The notes below the pieces were generated by a model. It was not told where the DNA came from, did no database searches, and saw nothing but the letters and a program-made list of their open reading frames with translations. Both the position numbers and the translations under genes were made by a program. Positions 10,719 through 22,608 of a stretch of DNA of 64,000 bases are shown one piece after another (the first letter of the stretch is position 1; every line of letters begins with the position of its first letter). The DNA comes from Phymorhynchus buccinoides (taxonomy: Eukaryota; Mollusca; Gastropoda; Neogastropoda; Raphitomidae). The stretch is from contig CM065695.1 in the NCBI GenBank assembly GCA_017654935.2, positions 24,053,962 through 24,117,961 on the forward strand, in the 5' to 3' direction.

Positions 10719-12408
10719 TCAGGTCAGGTCAGGTCAGATCTTCAGGGCAGCCAGGCCTCGCGGCCTCTTGATGTGCCCTATCTTTTGATTGTTTGTTATT
10801 GTGGTTTTGTTCATTAATCAGATTGGCACCGCTGTGGCGCTTTTTTGAACTATCATTGTCGTCTTAATCATAATTGTATTTAAAAACATTAATTTTGGGG
10901 TCACTATCTAGGAGGTTTTTGAAATGGTTAATGTTGGAAGCAAGTTTAGTTTGTGCAGGGAGATTGTTCCAGTGCTGGGTGACTCTATTAGAAAAGAAGT
11001 TTTTTCTCATATTAGTTCTACTGTATTGGGTTAGTATTTTTAGATCACTGTTACGGGTTCTCAAATCGTTAGACAATTGAAACAAATGCTTGTTAGTTTT
11101 GTCAGGGTTATTCAAAATTTTATATACAGTTATCAAATCTCCCCTTACTCTTCTAAATTTTAAGGATGGTAAACTTAACTTATGAAGTCTGTCCCCATAT
11201 TCCAAATTTTGTATTGATTTTATTAATTTGGTTGCTCGCCTTTGTACTCTTTCAATTTGTGTAGATTGTCTTTTAAGAAAAGGGTTCCAAATTAGATTTC
11301 CATACTCAAGATGAGGTCTTACTAAACTTTTATATAGGTTAAAAAACCCTTCTGTATTTAATTCCATAAAACTTCTTCTAATTAAACCCAATATTCTATT
11401 GGCCTTGTTTACTGCTGTTGTAATGTGTTTATCAAATTTGAGTTTAAAATCAAATATGACTCCTAAGTCTTTTTCATCTGAACAGGTTTCCAAAACATGT
11501 TTAGCTGAACCGTGGGAAATTTCATAAGTTTCATTTTGATTGTCATAGCCCACATGCATGACTTTGCACTTTCCTGCATTAAAATAGAGATTCCACTTTT
11601 CTGACCATTCCATAAGTTTATCTATGTCATTTTGTATTATGTCTGAATATTTAGAACAGTTGTAAAGTTTGGTATCGTCTGCGAATATCTTACAGACACT
11701 TTGTATTTCCTCCGGGAGATCATTGATAAAAATTGTAAAAAGTATTGGCCCCAGGATACTACCCTGGGGAATGCCACTTAAAACGTCAATATTAGATGAT
11801 AGTTTTGCCCCAACCCGCACCTTTTGTGATCTGCCTTTTAGGAAATGTCTTACCCACCTTAGTATGTTCCCAGTTATGCCATATGCCTGTAGCTTTAGGA
11901 GAAGTCTTTCGTGCGGCACAGAATCAAAGGCCTTCCTAAAATCTAAGTATACAATATCGAAAGCCTCCTTGTCTTCCAACAGTTTAGTAAAATCGTCCAT
12001 CACATCTAATAGCTGGGTCATACAAGAACGCCCTGCCCTGAATCCATGTTGGCAGTCTGTATACAGATCAAAATCAGTCATGTGTTTAACAATTGCGTCC
12101 CGAACAAACTGACATAACTGTTCTAAAATTTTACATGTTATACATGTGAGGCTCACAGGCCTGTAATTTCCCGGATCTGTTCTTGTTCCTTTTTTATAAA
12201 TGGCTATAACCTCTGCCGTTTTCCAATCTACTGGGAGTTCCCCTGACTCCAAACTTTTATTGAACAAAATTGTTAAAGGAAGTGCTAGTTCTGTATGTAA
12301 TTCTTTTAGTACTCTGGCTGGGACCTTATCTGGCCCCTGGGCTTTGTTCACATCTAAGTGCTTAAGTTTATTCTTTATAGCTTCTACTGTAATAACAGTA
12401 ACAGTATC
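10719..12408 (-). mobile_element. CR1-like non-LTR retrotransposon, 5'-truncated, copy A
   Basis: The minus-strand ORF 10864-12351 (495 aa) is a reverse transcriptase. Its motifs in order are DPGNYRPVSLTCITCKILEQ, FRAGRSCMTQLLDV, IVYLDFRKAFDSVPHERLL, GIPQGSILGPILFTIFINDL and the catalytic FADDTKLY, followed by a C-terminal thumb region ending with ILNNPDKTNKHLF. The frame continues a little above the Met, to about 12408. The apurinic endonuclease is missing, so the copy is 5'-truncated and cannot move by itself. The 3' end is marked by four CAGGT-type repeats at 10720-10738. It sits inside the inferred intron of the acidic-repeat gene in antisense orientation. The clade call (CR1/L2 group) rests on motif style only. 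Confidence 0.88.
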
Positions 12409-12791
12409 TTATAGAAATGCAGATGATGCGGAACAAGATTTATTCGCATGAACACTCAGTTTAAAACAGTAACAGATCAGGAGTAGGGCCTTACGAATTC
12501 CGCATCTTCATTTTCCTAGTAGTCTAGTAGATGGCCTGTAGTGTAGGCTTCTATTGTAAGGTTGTTGTTATTTGGGAAAATTCGCTTGTCCTCGAATCAC
12601 AATGGCGTCTGCAGGCCACGCGTGCTATTTGCGTGAGTAAATTATCCTTCTTCTTTAAGTTGGGGATGTTTATCATGCCCCGCACTCACCGGTCTTCATT
12701 CAGACCATTAATACTAATAATAGCGCACAGGATGCGTGCTATGTGAATTAGTGTCATCCATCCCACCGGCGCACACGACCTGACATGTACT

Positions 12792-12827
<36 letters not shown>
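12792..12827. repeat. 36-bp poly-G tract
   Basis: An uninterrupted G run. The block-B counterpart near 45838-45856 is shorter and interrupted by an A. Such tracts are unstable and are also poorly called by sequencers. Confidence 0.9.
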
Positions 12828-12828
<1 letters not shown>

Positions 12829-12968
12829 AGTAGTGCTTTTTAGTCAGGGAGCTTCAGCACCTTCGAAACTTAAAAAGTTGTTTTTGAAGATGACTCGTGC
12901 TACAGCATGACAGAAACCAAGCCATCAGTAGGCCTACGTTGAAAGCGTTCACCACAATTACTGGGAAC

Positions 12969-13282
12969 TGCTGTGGCGCAGTTGGTAAGAGTCGCTGGCT
13001 CGTAATCCGTCAAGTTTGCGAGTGTGTGGGTTCGAATCCAGCTGGGGTCGCAGTGGTGTGTCCTTGGGAAAGGCACTTTACTCCCATTTTCCTCACTCCA
13101 CCCAGGTGTAAAATGGGTACCTGACGTTAGTTGGGGAAAAAGTCCTTCGGATGAGACTTAAAACTGAGGTCCCGTGTGCGAACGCATGCACAGAGATCTT
13201 GCGCACACGTTACAGCCCATTCCACTAATCGGTAGGAGACAGGGGCAGGATAAACATCCCCAATAGGAAGAAGAAGAAGAAG
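12969..13282 (+). mobile_element. tRNA-derived SINE, family 1, copy A
   Basis: The head carries A-box-like TGGCGCAGTTGG and B-box GGTTCGAATCC (the split Pol III promoter). The core follows with GGCACTTTACTCCC, TCCTCACTCCACCCAGGTGT and GAGACTTAAAACTGAGGTCC. The end is a GAA-repeat tail. The CACTCCACCCAGGTGTAAA block resembles a deeply conserved metazoan SINE core; I recall the Nin/Meta type but cannot confirm which. It is unlikely to be a functional tRNA gene because the sequence continues for about 240 bp. Confidence 0.85.
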
Positions 13283-14280
13283 AGATTGCTTCATGGCGGA
13301 CTCGCATGTCTCGAGGGTTAGCTTGTGTGTGTGCGGGCGTGTGTGCATGCGCCCTATGTGTGTGAGAGAGAGGTCATTTGAACTTTTTATTCTGTTAGGC
13401 TCGACATAATTCAGTTCCACTACTACTAGTACTAGTCTATTATCACTCACACACCCTACACAAATTTGTTGTTTAATTATTTTAGCTTATACCACATCCT
13501 AAATTTGACGCATAAAACTGAAACTCAGACAGAGAGTGTGGAAACAATGCTAACTAGGCCTACATCTTATAAGCCTACTGCTAGGCCTAAGCAAAAGTAG
13601 GCCTAACTATAGGGCATACATTCCTTTCCACACACACACACACTCACACACTGCCTCTAACACATAGGCTAGGCCTAGCAGTCTCTGCCCATCGACGTCT
13701 CGCGCACCCGTTGCTTTCCTTTGCATCGCGTGGAAGAAAGTAAAGCGCGTGCGCACATGTCAGCATTATCGGGGGATTTCAAAGTACTTAGTTCCGATAC
13801 TATGTATGAAATCAAAGGTGACGTCTGACCTGTGAATAGAGGTCAAACGTCTGACGTAATCAACATAGCCGCTATGAATTACTCCCCTGGGCATTAAACA
13901 GTTGTGTATGACTTTAAACTCGTCTAGTTCCCTCTACCACACCCTACCCCCCACAACCCTTTTTTAAAATCTCATAAACATTCATCTGCATAGCAAACAG
14001 TCTGTCTAAGAATACTCAAATTATCCCTAACTGTTTGTTTTGGGATCTCTCTTCTCCCCATAATATCTCATCAGTTCACTTTTTACAGTATCCTTGCTGA
14101 ACTTATTTGCTTTCTTTTTCATACTAACCTCTAAAGTGCAGCAGAATCTTCAACATGATGAAGTTGGCTGCCTATGGTGAAGAAGAAGACAAGGAAAGAT
14201 CAACGACTCACTCTGTTTTTTAAGAGAGAACACAACCGATCCCGGGGATCGGGTCTTTTTTGCTAGAAAATATCTGCCTC
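13283..14280. other. No gene recognised
   Basis: Intronic-type sequence with TAGGCCTA motifs, a short CA run near 13630 and the palindrome CGATCCCGGGGATCG near 14239. Confidence 0.5.
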
Positions 14281-14454
14281 CTTCAAAAATAATCCAAAAT
14301 GGGGTCTTAATTAAGGGAGGGGTCTTGTATTTTTTTTATTACAAAGGAGGTAATTTTAATAGTTAGAAAGAAGGGCAATATTTCAGAAGTTAAGTAGGTC
14401 ATATGTGGGAAGGAGTCTTATAATGGGAAATGTTATAAAGGAGGTTCTATTGTA
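14281..14454. mobile_element. Degenerate pogo-like MITE, copy A
   Basis: Matches the body of the 28-188 element (AATCCAAAATGGGGTCTTAA, GAAAGAAGGGCAATAT, GGAGGTTCTATTGTA). The left terminal repeat is missing and the right one is mutated. Confidence 0.7.
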
Positions 14455-14593
14455 CTTAATTGTACATTTGTTAATGGTTTAGGCTTTAATTATTAAACAG
14501 TTTGTTTGGTTTTTAATAAGTAAAGTTTAACTCTACTAGAGTTTAAGTCTACTGTAGTGTTAAACATAAATTTCATCATATTTTTTTTTACAG

Positions 14594-14681
14594 TATGGGT
14601 GACTGGGGAGCTCTGACTGGAGGTGGGACATCAGTGCGACTGGGACTCTATGAGGCTTCAGGAGAGAGCTGTCTGCTGTAG
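14594..14681 (+). CDS. Acidic-repeat gene, last coding exon, copy A
   Basis: After a T9-ACAG acceptor the exon opens with T, which completes the GG left by the donor at 10102. It then reads MGDWGALTGGGTSVRLGLYE, ASGESCLL and a TAG stop. The phase match with the 9209-10102 exon and the strong acceptor are the evidence. A further GTGAGT donor-like site follows at about 14705, so the transcript may continue into a 3' UTR exon. The family is not recognised. In copy A the upstream frame is broken, so this exon would be reached only from the array frame. Confidence 0.6.
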
Positions 14682-15071
14682 ATCCAGCGATTCTCATTTG
14701 GTTAGGTGAGTGAGCACTAACATTTGCACGCACAGGGTTCTTTTAACTGAACATTCTGTGCTTGACTGGTAAACAAAAATGGGCCAAAATAATTGAAACT
14801 GTCCGTTACCGGGATGGACAATATCAGGAAAGGGTGGGAGAGTGAGTTCACCAAAGCAACGTTAGGCCTAGCCTGCTCTACTTAGGCCTGGTTATTTTTT
14901 TTATTATTTTTGCTCTAAGTCCATTTTTGACCCTTACACCTTTTCCTCCAACCCCTACTCTATTATTTTAAAAGTAAAAGCCCATTGTGATGATGGCTTA
15001 AAGGGATGGGAGTACAGTATACCTAGGATGTGGTGTTAATTAGTGAGATGACCTTTGGCTCCCATTACCCA

Positions 15072-15144
15072 ATTCCTGTAGTGTTAAGGATAACACGCTG
15101 TCTGAATTTCAGACAGAGATCTAGGTTCAAATCCTGGCAGGAAT
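15072..15144 (+). ncRNA. tRNA-Glu-like sequence with an aberrant anticodon arm, copy A
   Basis: It folds as a cloverleaf. The 7-bp acceptor ATTCCTG/CAGGAAT is perfect. The D stem GTGT/ACAC closes a TAAGGATA loop. The T stem CTAGG/CCTGG (one G-T pair) has the loop TTCAAAT and B-box GGTTCAAATCC. The anticodon stem CTGTC/GACAG encloses 9 bases (TGAATTTCA) instead of 7, and an 8-bp self-complementary pairing can compete with it. TTC would be the Glu anticodon. It is probably a tRNA pseudogene or SINE head; an identical copy lies at 48107-48179. Confidence 0.55.
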
Positions 15145-17639
15145 CATAAGAGCCTGGTTATCTCACTTTTCTTTCTACTCCCAATTCCATACCTAACTTT
15201 CTCTGACACTCATATTCTTCACTGCCATTAAAAAGCATTTTAAGTTCCTCTCGTCTTTCCACTCTTTTGTTTCCCCACAAACATTACCTATGGTTAGTTG
15301 TCGAAGGAGGTCGGGTGGGGGGTGGAGAGGGAAATTTAAAAAAAAAATGCTGACTGCTGTTGAGATAGCCTCTCGCAGAGACTCTTTTTGTGCAATAAAC
15401 AGAATCACTTATGTTATATTTTTCTTAGTATGCAGGATTTTATTGATGTCCTAATTTGAGCAAGTAATTGACATATCCTGTAGCATTCCAGTGTTGCTTG
15501 CATTAACAGTATATCTATTCTAACCAAACCAACATAATAATAAATAGTATGCGTAATTAACACTAACTGCATTAACATTATATATTCTAACCAATGCCAA
15601 CATAATAATAAATAGTAATAGTACTAATACAAATAGTATTCACCTTTACATAAAATTAAGACAGAATGTATGCATTACACTCTGATAGTCTGAACCTTGA
15701 TTTAAATTTTCAATTCACAAACTTTTATAGGGAACCATTGGAAATCTTCATTGTACTATTACTAAACTGATTGGAAAACACAAATTACTCTCATTGGATT
15801 TGCATAGCTACATTAGTGACATTGACACTTCTACATTCTCTATAGTAATCAAAATTAGACGTGAGCCTTGAAGGCTTCGCCTCTTGTTTTATTTTGTTTT
15901 CGTTTAAGAAAACTTGAAGATGCTAAATGCTGTGTTGTTGTTTTTATGCATACCACTCGTGGCTCAAGAAAGTATTGGGGTTTTAAAAAAATTTATTTTG
16001 ATGTTTTGTATCATGAATTTTGTTAAGTTTCTTCACCCCTTTTTGCACTTCCAAAAGTTTTGTCCCCCCCACATTTTTAAGCAGTAAAAGAGAAATTGTC
16101 TGCATCAAAAGTGTGCATTAGTTTGCTCAAGTTTGTGCATAAGGTTCATAATGATTTGTATCTCTTCTTGGGAAGTTGGGTTCCTTTCCTGTGTAGGAAA
16201 CAAGCAAAAACAGGGAGCGTTTAGTAGTTTGGGGCTTCCTTTGTGTTCCCAGACCATGTAGCTTGAATGTTGGAAGCACAGTGTACTATTTGTATCCAAT
16301 TTTCAATTTTTTTGTCTCCTTGCTGCCTTCAGCCAGCAACATTCCAATTTTTTGGAGGAGCCCAAAGGAGAATACAATTTAAAGGATATTTAAGAAAGAA
16401 AGGACCAATAAGGCAGAAGAATATTTGAGAAAAGAAAAAGGCAGTGTTTGTTTTTGTTTTTTTGCATCACGCACAGAAGTTCACATGCAGACAATATTTG
16501 ACATGTCTCCTCCCTAATAGGGGTTTGTGTACATTACATCCGGAAACTAATGTGCATATCTGCACATAAATTAAATAAGAAATAAACGGATGGGATAAGC
16601 ACACGCAGAAAGCCATGTGCATATCCCGTCCGCTTATTTCTTACTTTCTTTTACTTATTTGCGGACAAGGGTTTCCGTGTGTAATATACACATGCCCTGG
16701 GCAAGGCATCTCCGTTATAAACAAATTCTTGCCCAGCCCGCCAGAATAGTATCTGCCCCCTCTGCTATCTGGCAATCATGGTCGGAAACGACTGACTGCC
16801 CTAAGGCTCAAAGTTCACTTCAGTTCAATGTCTCATTTCCTAGCACCCTTCTTTGCAACAATAACTAATATTGGTCGTGCGAGTCAAGCTTGAAGAAGAT
16901 GACTGAGCTATTTATTCTTTATATGCACTGATGTATTGAGCATTTGCTTGCTTTTTTTTTTAATTCAATAATTATTTCACGTTTGTTTATGTTAATTGTT
17001 TTAACTGTGCTACAGCATGGCTTCATAGTCTTTTTTTCCTTTCATTGTTTTACAACGAGTACAAATGTATGTATCAAGATCCACCTGGTTGGCGAAAATG
17101 GTAGCGTTTCTTTTATTTTTTGTGGGGTGATTTATAAAAAAGAACTACACTATGCACTGTTTCATGGTACTGTTGAATAACAAGCTGTCGATTACTATTT
17201 CACTAAATACACTGTAGTGAGAAACTGCTTTCATTGTTTGAAGATTATCTTCCAGTAATGCTGTATTATTGAAATAAATTTGCTTATTTATTTGTTTTAT
17301 TCATTTATTCATTTATGTAATTGTTTTGCTTTATAGCTTTAGTGTATGTGCACAAAATACTTGATATGTTCTAGAACTTTTTTTATATTACAGGTTGTAC
17401 TGTTTGCTAATAACTAAATAAGTATTGTGTACAAATGGATGAGGGGCATAAACATCAAAGAATGGCATTGTTTGGGGATAACAGTTACCGGTACTTCTGT
17501 TCTCTTCTAAAAAATTAAATGGCAGTCTCACCTGTACCTGTATTATAAATTTAAAAAAAGTTAAGTCATGTTTCTTTAATGAAAATCATTTCTACTACAT
17601 TATTATTATTTTGATCGTGCATACTACGTTGAAGTACTG
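15145..17639. other. AT-rich non-coding stretch
   Basis: No gene recognised. It contains an imperfect hairpin at about 16576-16646 and short ORFs without family resemblance. It is reproduced almost exactly at 48180-50671. Confidence 0.6.
16576..16646. repeat. Imperfect 21-bp inverted repeat
   Basis: AAGAAATAAACGGATGGGATA pairs with TATCCCGTCCGCTTATTTCTT with two mismatches, around a loop of about 27 bases. The same structure is present at about 49608-49678. Confidence 0.7.
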
Positions 17640-17798
17640 TATTTTCTGGACATTAAGGCGACACTTTTGAGACTAAAATCCCTGCACTTTATAATATGAC
17701 TAATAATATAGCAAGAAACTCTAGTAACAAAATCTGAATGTTGTGTAACATTTGGGGGTGGCTTTATAATGAGGTGTGCCTTACAGTCCCAGAAATAT
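17640..17798. mobile_element. MITE with TAAGGCG-type terminal inverted repeats, copy A
   Basis: The left end TATTTTCTGGACATTAAGGC is mirrored by the right end GCCTTACAGTCCCAGAAATA. The interior is AT-rich and non-coding. Related ends recur at 18050-18124 and 25467-25568. The superfamily is not determined. Confidence 0.65.
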
Positions 17799-18049
17799 GG
17801 AATTTGCATGATTGATCAGCATGCAGAAAGTGTAATGTTTATTCATGAAGGTTGTTATATACACCCTATTTTACGGACTATACAGTGATACTAACTCCAT
17901 TTGCAAAAATAAAATGACAATTTATGAAAGGGATTGACTGTTTTCAGCTGTCTTGAGAAGAGAATCTAAATCAGCCTTTCTTATTCTTTGCTGTCACTAT
18001 CTCCATTATGGTCATAAATGTGGATATAGCCTTAAGTTTTGTGTATTGT

Positions 18050-18124
18050 ATTTTACGGACTACAAGGCGTACCTGATTATAAGGCGCACCCCCCAAATTT
18101 TACACAAAACTCAGATTTTGTTAT
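18050..18124 (-). mobile_element. Left arm of a MITE split by a 7.3-kb insertion, copy A
   Basis: ATTTTACGGACTACAAGGCG then ATTATAAGGCGCACCCCCC, up to CAGATTTTGTTAT, matches one half of the 17640-17798 element in reverse orientation. The other half is at 25467-25568. Both inner edges carry TTGTTAT (18118-18124 and 25467-25473), as expected for a target-site duplication of whatever inserted between them. Confidence 0.65.
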
Positions 18125-18306
18125 TATAATTGAGAATATAAATGACCACTGGGACCAGTTAAGGCACAAAAAACACTCAATTCGAGGCTGGTAGATTGAG
18201 GTCCCTTTTATTGGAAACAAAACAAACATTTCTGGCCATAAGCCCGTCTTCAGTGTGGCGACGACAAGAAGGTAGCATAGCAAAATAGGAAAGAAAAACT
18301 GAGTAG

Positions 18307-18738
18307 GTTCAAGGTTCAAGGTTTTTATTTCCAAAAAAGCCCCTTGGGGGTACATGGAAAAAAAAACAAAAAACAAAAAACAAAAATATATAAACAATGA
18401 AAAAAGAAAAAGTAAAATAGAACAAACAATAAATGGACAAACAAACCTTTGACGACAACAACAACATACAAAAACAAACAAACGAAAAAACAGAAAATAT
18501 AGATCAATATCCAGTCACACCCCATCCAACTAAACCACGACATACCAAATTGTCATATCACACATCACTACAATCAAACCATTTACATATCAGTTACACT
18601 GATGTCAGTATGACCCCCACATGGTAGGCGATCGAAACATCCTCATGAAATGCATTGAAATAGTGGCATAATAATATATAACCAAACAATATATTAAATT
18701 TACAAAGGCAATGCGCACACCAGCGCACGCACATTCAT

Positions 18739-18815
<77 letters not shown>

Positions 18816-21800
18816 ATACACATGTTTACCTACATGTGCGCACAAATACACACGTATGCTCATACACATACACACGTACACAAACGCACAAGCACATCCA
18901 TAATGATACAATAGACAAAGAGCAATGAAATGTGAACAATCAGTGGCTATGCATAATAACTTTAACAAATTTTGCTACATTTTGCAGAGTTTTCTTATTA
19001 CGTGTTGTAAACAGTTTGTTGAACTTAATAATATTAGGGTGTTTGTAATAAAAAAAGGCTTCAACAACAGTTTTCTGCTATTGCTAAAGAAATTACAATT
19101 GAAAACAAAATGAAATTCATCTCCCAAATCATTTGATTCACACTTATTGCACATTCTCTCTCCATGAACAATTCCCTGAAAACGTCCTTGCTGAATAGGT
19201 AACCTGTGATTTAATACTCTAAATTTGAGAATACATTTGGCCTGGTATTCAGGGAGAATGGTCAAGTATTTTTCTAACAGAAAATTTTCTTTAAATATTC
19301 TGTAGTTCGTGTAAAGTTTGTTTGTGTTTAACTCAGCCTGCCAGGTCTGGACAAACTGGTCACGCAGACGCCGATTTATTTGTTTTTTGAAAGAATGTTG
19401 ACTGAAATTAATATTATACTGGCCAAGCCAAAGATCACTGAAACCCAAAGAATTTAACGTAGTATGTACTGTTTGAAGAAAATTAGCTTTATACTCACCA
19501 GAAACATATAACTTCAAAAGAAATCTATACATGATACTAGAAAGATTATCATCATTAGAAGCATCCCTAAGTTTAAACCAAAAATTCAACATACGACTTT
19601 TTGCAGAGATCTCTATAGGATAACGACCTAACTCGCCTAGAACCATATACGTAGGCGTAGATTTGTTTAAGCTCAGCACTAATTTATAATACTTTAATTG
19701 CATTTTAGCTGCCAAGTCGCATAATTGGGGACACCAAACTTCACAACCAAACAATAAAATAGGGGCTATCATTTTATCAAATAAGTAAATCTGTACGTCA
19801 ACAGGTAACATTAGCTTCCTGCACTTACGCAGTACTGAAAACATTGCTCTAGAAGCTTTATCGTACAACTTCCTCTGCGCTAACTTAAACTTATTGTTAT
19901 AATTAAATGTTAATCCAAGATACTGGAAATCGAAAGTAACTTCTAATTTACAATTGTTATACCTAAATTCTGGAATTTTTCTTATTTTGCCCCTTGAAAA
20001 AACAACCACTTTTGTTTTAGCTACATTTACTTTAAGTTTGTTGTGAGTACAATAACTATACATAGCGTCAAGTGCATTTTGTAAAGAGGCAGGGGATTCA
20101 GCTAAAATAACTGTGTCGTCCGCATACAAAAGCAGAAACATATTAAAAAGCTTGTCTACTTCAATTTCGTTTACATGCATCTGCACTGACCTTCAAGGAT
20201 TCTAGTTTACCTGTTTTATTTCCAATATACTCCTTCATATCATTTAGAAAAATAGAAAACAAAAGAGGTGATAAATTTTCGCCTTGCCTTACCCCAGTGT
20301 TGCACTCATAAAAAGAGGACAAATCACCATTCCATGAAATACAGGACTTTGCTCTGGCATACAAATTTTTGACTACTCTTAATATGTCTCCTCTAACGTT
20401 GATATTCATAATCTTTTGCCATAAAAGTGCACGGTTAACAAAATCAAAAGCTTTTTCGTAATCAACAAAGACACAATATAATTTCTTCTTTTTAAAAAGA
20501 AAAAAATCTATAATTGCATGTAAAGTGAAAATATGATCATTAACAGACAAACCTTTCCTGAAGCCTGCTTGTTCTTTTCCCAAAATGTTATTGAAATTTA
20601 AGAAGTTAGTCAGGCGGGTATTTAGCAAACTTGTGAATAGCTTACCAAAACAACTAAGAAGAGAGATGCCCCTGTAATTATCAGGGTTATCAGTGCTACC
20701 TTTTTTCTTATACATGGGTTTAATAATACCTATAGACCACTCATTGGGCACTTTTCCACTTTTTAATACTACATTGAAAATTTTGGTAAAAATTCCTAAC
20801 ATTTTTTGAGAAGCAGATTTAATAAATTCATTTATGACTTGATCAATTCCGTATGCTTTATTATTTTTTAATTTACTAACTGCTTCTTTTACTTCAATTT
20901 CAGTAAATGGTGTGCTTAAAAAACTAGTATTAACCTCGTCATTGAGCAAATCATCAATATCGTCAGGTTCAGTCGCATTAGTCGTATCAGTGTTGTCATT
21001 GAACTGTTTGAAATATTCAAAAAACATATCACAAGTAATTTTGCTATAGGTTTCGTTTTTATCTTGAGTCGATCCATTTAATAATTTCCAAAAAGCTGAA
21101 GGGTCAGCACTTTTTATGTTACATATTTTTTTGACCAGATGTGACTGAAACTTTCTGAATGACTTTGATAATTGACTTTTATAGTCTTTGCTAGCTTTAG
21201 TTTTAGCTTCTTTCGCAGGTTCATCTTTACTGCTTCTAGCAAAATTCTTAGCATTAAAAAACTCTTTTCGTTTTCTCTCACAATCCGCACCAAACCACTC
21301 ACAATGCTCTGCCTGTCTTGTTACCCTACTTTGTTTACCTTTTCTTTGCAATTTATCTTTTAAAATGCCAGAATCAGTTGCTGCAGACTTCAGTATGCTG
21401 CATACGTTATGATAAAGGTCGTTTATATAATCATCTGATATAGGTATTTCATTCAACAGAATATTATCTAGCAAACTATCTAATGAATTAATAGAGTTGT
21501 CGTTAAGCAAATCAACATAGTCATTTACTTTCTCTTGGGACCATTTAGGTCGTACAGGTGCACTTGCATTTTGTGTGCCATTAATATCATTTTCAACGTG
21601 TGTGTCTTTGTCATTTGCAGAACATGATCGCCTTACAAAACTAACAGATACAGGACAATGGATATCAGAAAAATGTTCATCAAATGGATGTACAACAAAA
21701 TGAGAAAGCAAATGAAAAATAGCTTGTGAAACAATGACATAATCAACTACACTGACATCCTTACAAGTAGTATTAGAACAATTCTCAGGATCACCTAACC

Positions 21801-22608
21801 GCCCATTGACTATGCGCATGTTTAGTGTTTTACACAAAGATAACAGTGCATGACCAGCATTGTTGACACAGGCATCGTTAGAACGTCTTAGCAAAGATTC
21901 TGTATCATCTGAGGTTTTGGTAAATATATTATCATCCTGAAAAGCATCCTCAACAAAATCAGATAAAGAACCAGTTCTAGCATTGAAATCGCCAAGCATA
22001 CATACCGTGTCAATACTCAATGACATAATACCACTCTCAAGAGAACCAAAAGCATTTGGGTCAAAGTAAGGCGAATTTTCCGGGGGAAAATAAACACAAC
22101 AGAAAAGAACCTCTTGTCCCAAAACATGTGCATCTAGTTTGAAGAATAAAGCATCTTTACTAAGCTCGTCATCGACAAAGTTATAATATCGGAGAAGCGA
22201 AGAATCTACATAAAGTTCTTTACCTTTAGATTCAAACACTTGTATGTGTTTCGTCAAGCATTGTTTAATAAGTAAGAGAATGCCTCCAGACTTTCTTTTG
22301 AACTGGTACCTGTTTTTGTAGAAACTTGTGAAACCTGGAATATCAACTGTGTCGAAGTTATCCAATTTACTTTCCGTAATGACAACTACATCATAAGAAG
22401 ATAGAAAACTACAAAAATCAGGATTTAGTAATTTACTCTTAATGCCACAAACATTTAAAGTAATGCATGAAATGTTCTTACTATTACTGCTAGACACATT
22501 ATTAGGAACCCCTTGATTTGAACATTTGGTATGAGCACTACACGCATTGCTGTCACTTGCAATACTTGTCTTGTCAATATGTATACCATCAACAGAACTA
22601 TGACTCGT
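18307..22608 (-). mobile_element. Non-LTR retrotransposon with endonuclease and RT, copy A
   Basis: Two minus-strand ORFs make up ORF2. 20161-22497 (778 aa) has an APE-type endonuclease (ITLNVCGIKS, ITESKLDNF, MLGDFNARTG, SDIHCPVSVSF) and then RT fingers and palm (NYRGISLLSCFGKLF, FVDYEKAFDFVN, GVRQGENLSPLLFSIFLND). 18975-20186 (403 aa) continues with the catalytic YADDTVILAES and a C-terminal zinc motif CNKCESNDLGDEFHFVFNC. The two are in different frames, broken near 20180, so the element is inactive as assembled. The ORF2 frame opens at 22608, overlapping the upstream ORF end. The 3' UTR has a CT microsatellite, a CCCCTTGGGG hairpin and a GGTTCAA-repeat tail at 18307-18322. The clade is uncertain, possibly I/Nimb-like. 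Confidence 0.9.
18740..18813. repeat. CT microsatellite, about 74 bp, copy A
   Basis: A pure CT run inside the LINE 3' UTR. It is about 20 bp shorter at the same place in copy B (51765-51817). Confidence 0.95.

Noticed and set aside
12969..13050. A tRNA gene with A and B boxes
   Set aside because: The sequence continues into a long SINE core and GAA tail, and the cloverleaf is not well formed.
14594..14681. The exon begins MGDW, recalling the N terminus of connexins
   Set aside because: Resemblance is limited to four residues, no membrane segment or connexin cysteines follow, and the exon is in phase with an upstream donor. The Met is probably internal.
18605..18928. Arg/Glu and Leu/Ser repeat ORFs at CT microsatellites (also 62937-63194, 39246-39491)
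   Set aside because: Simple-sequence artefacts.
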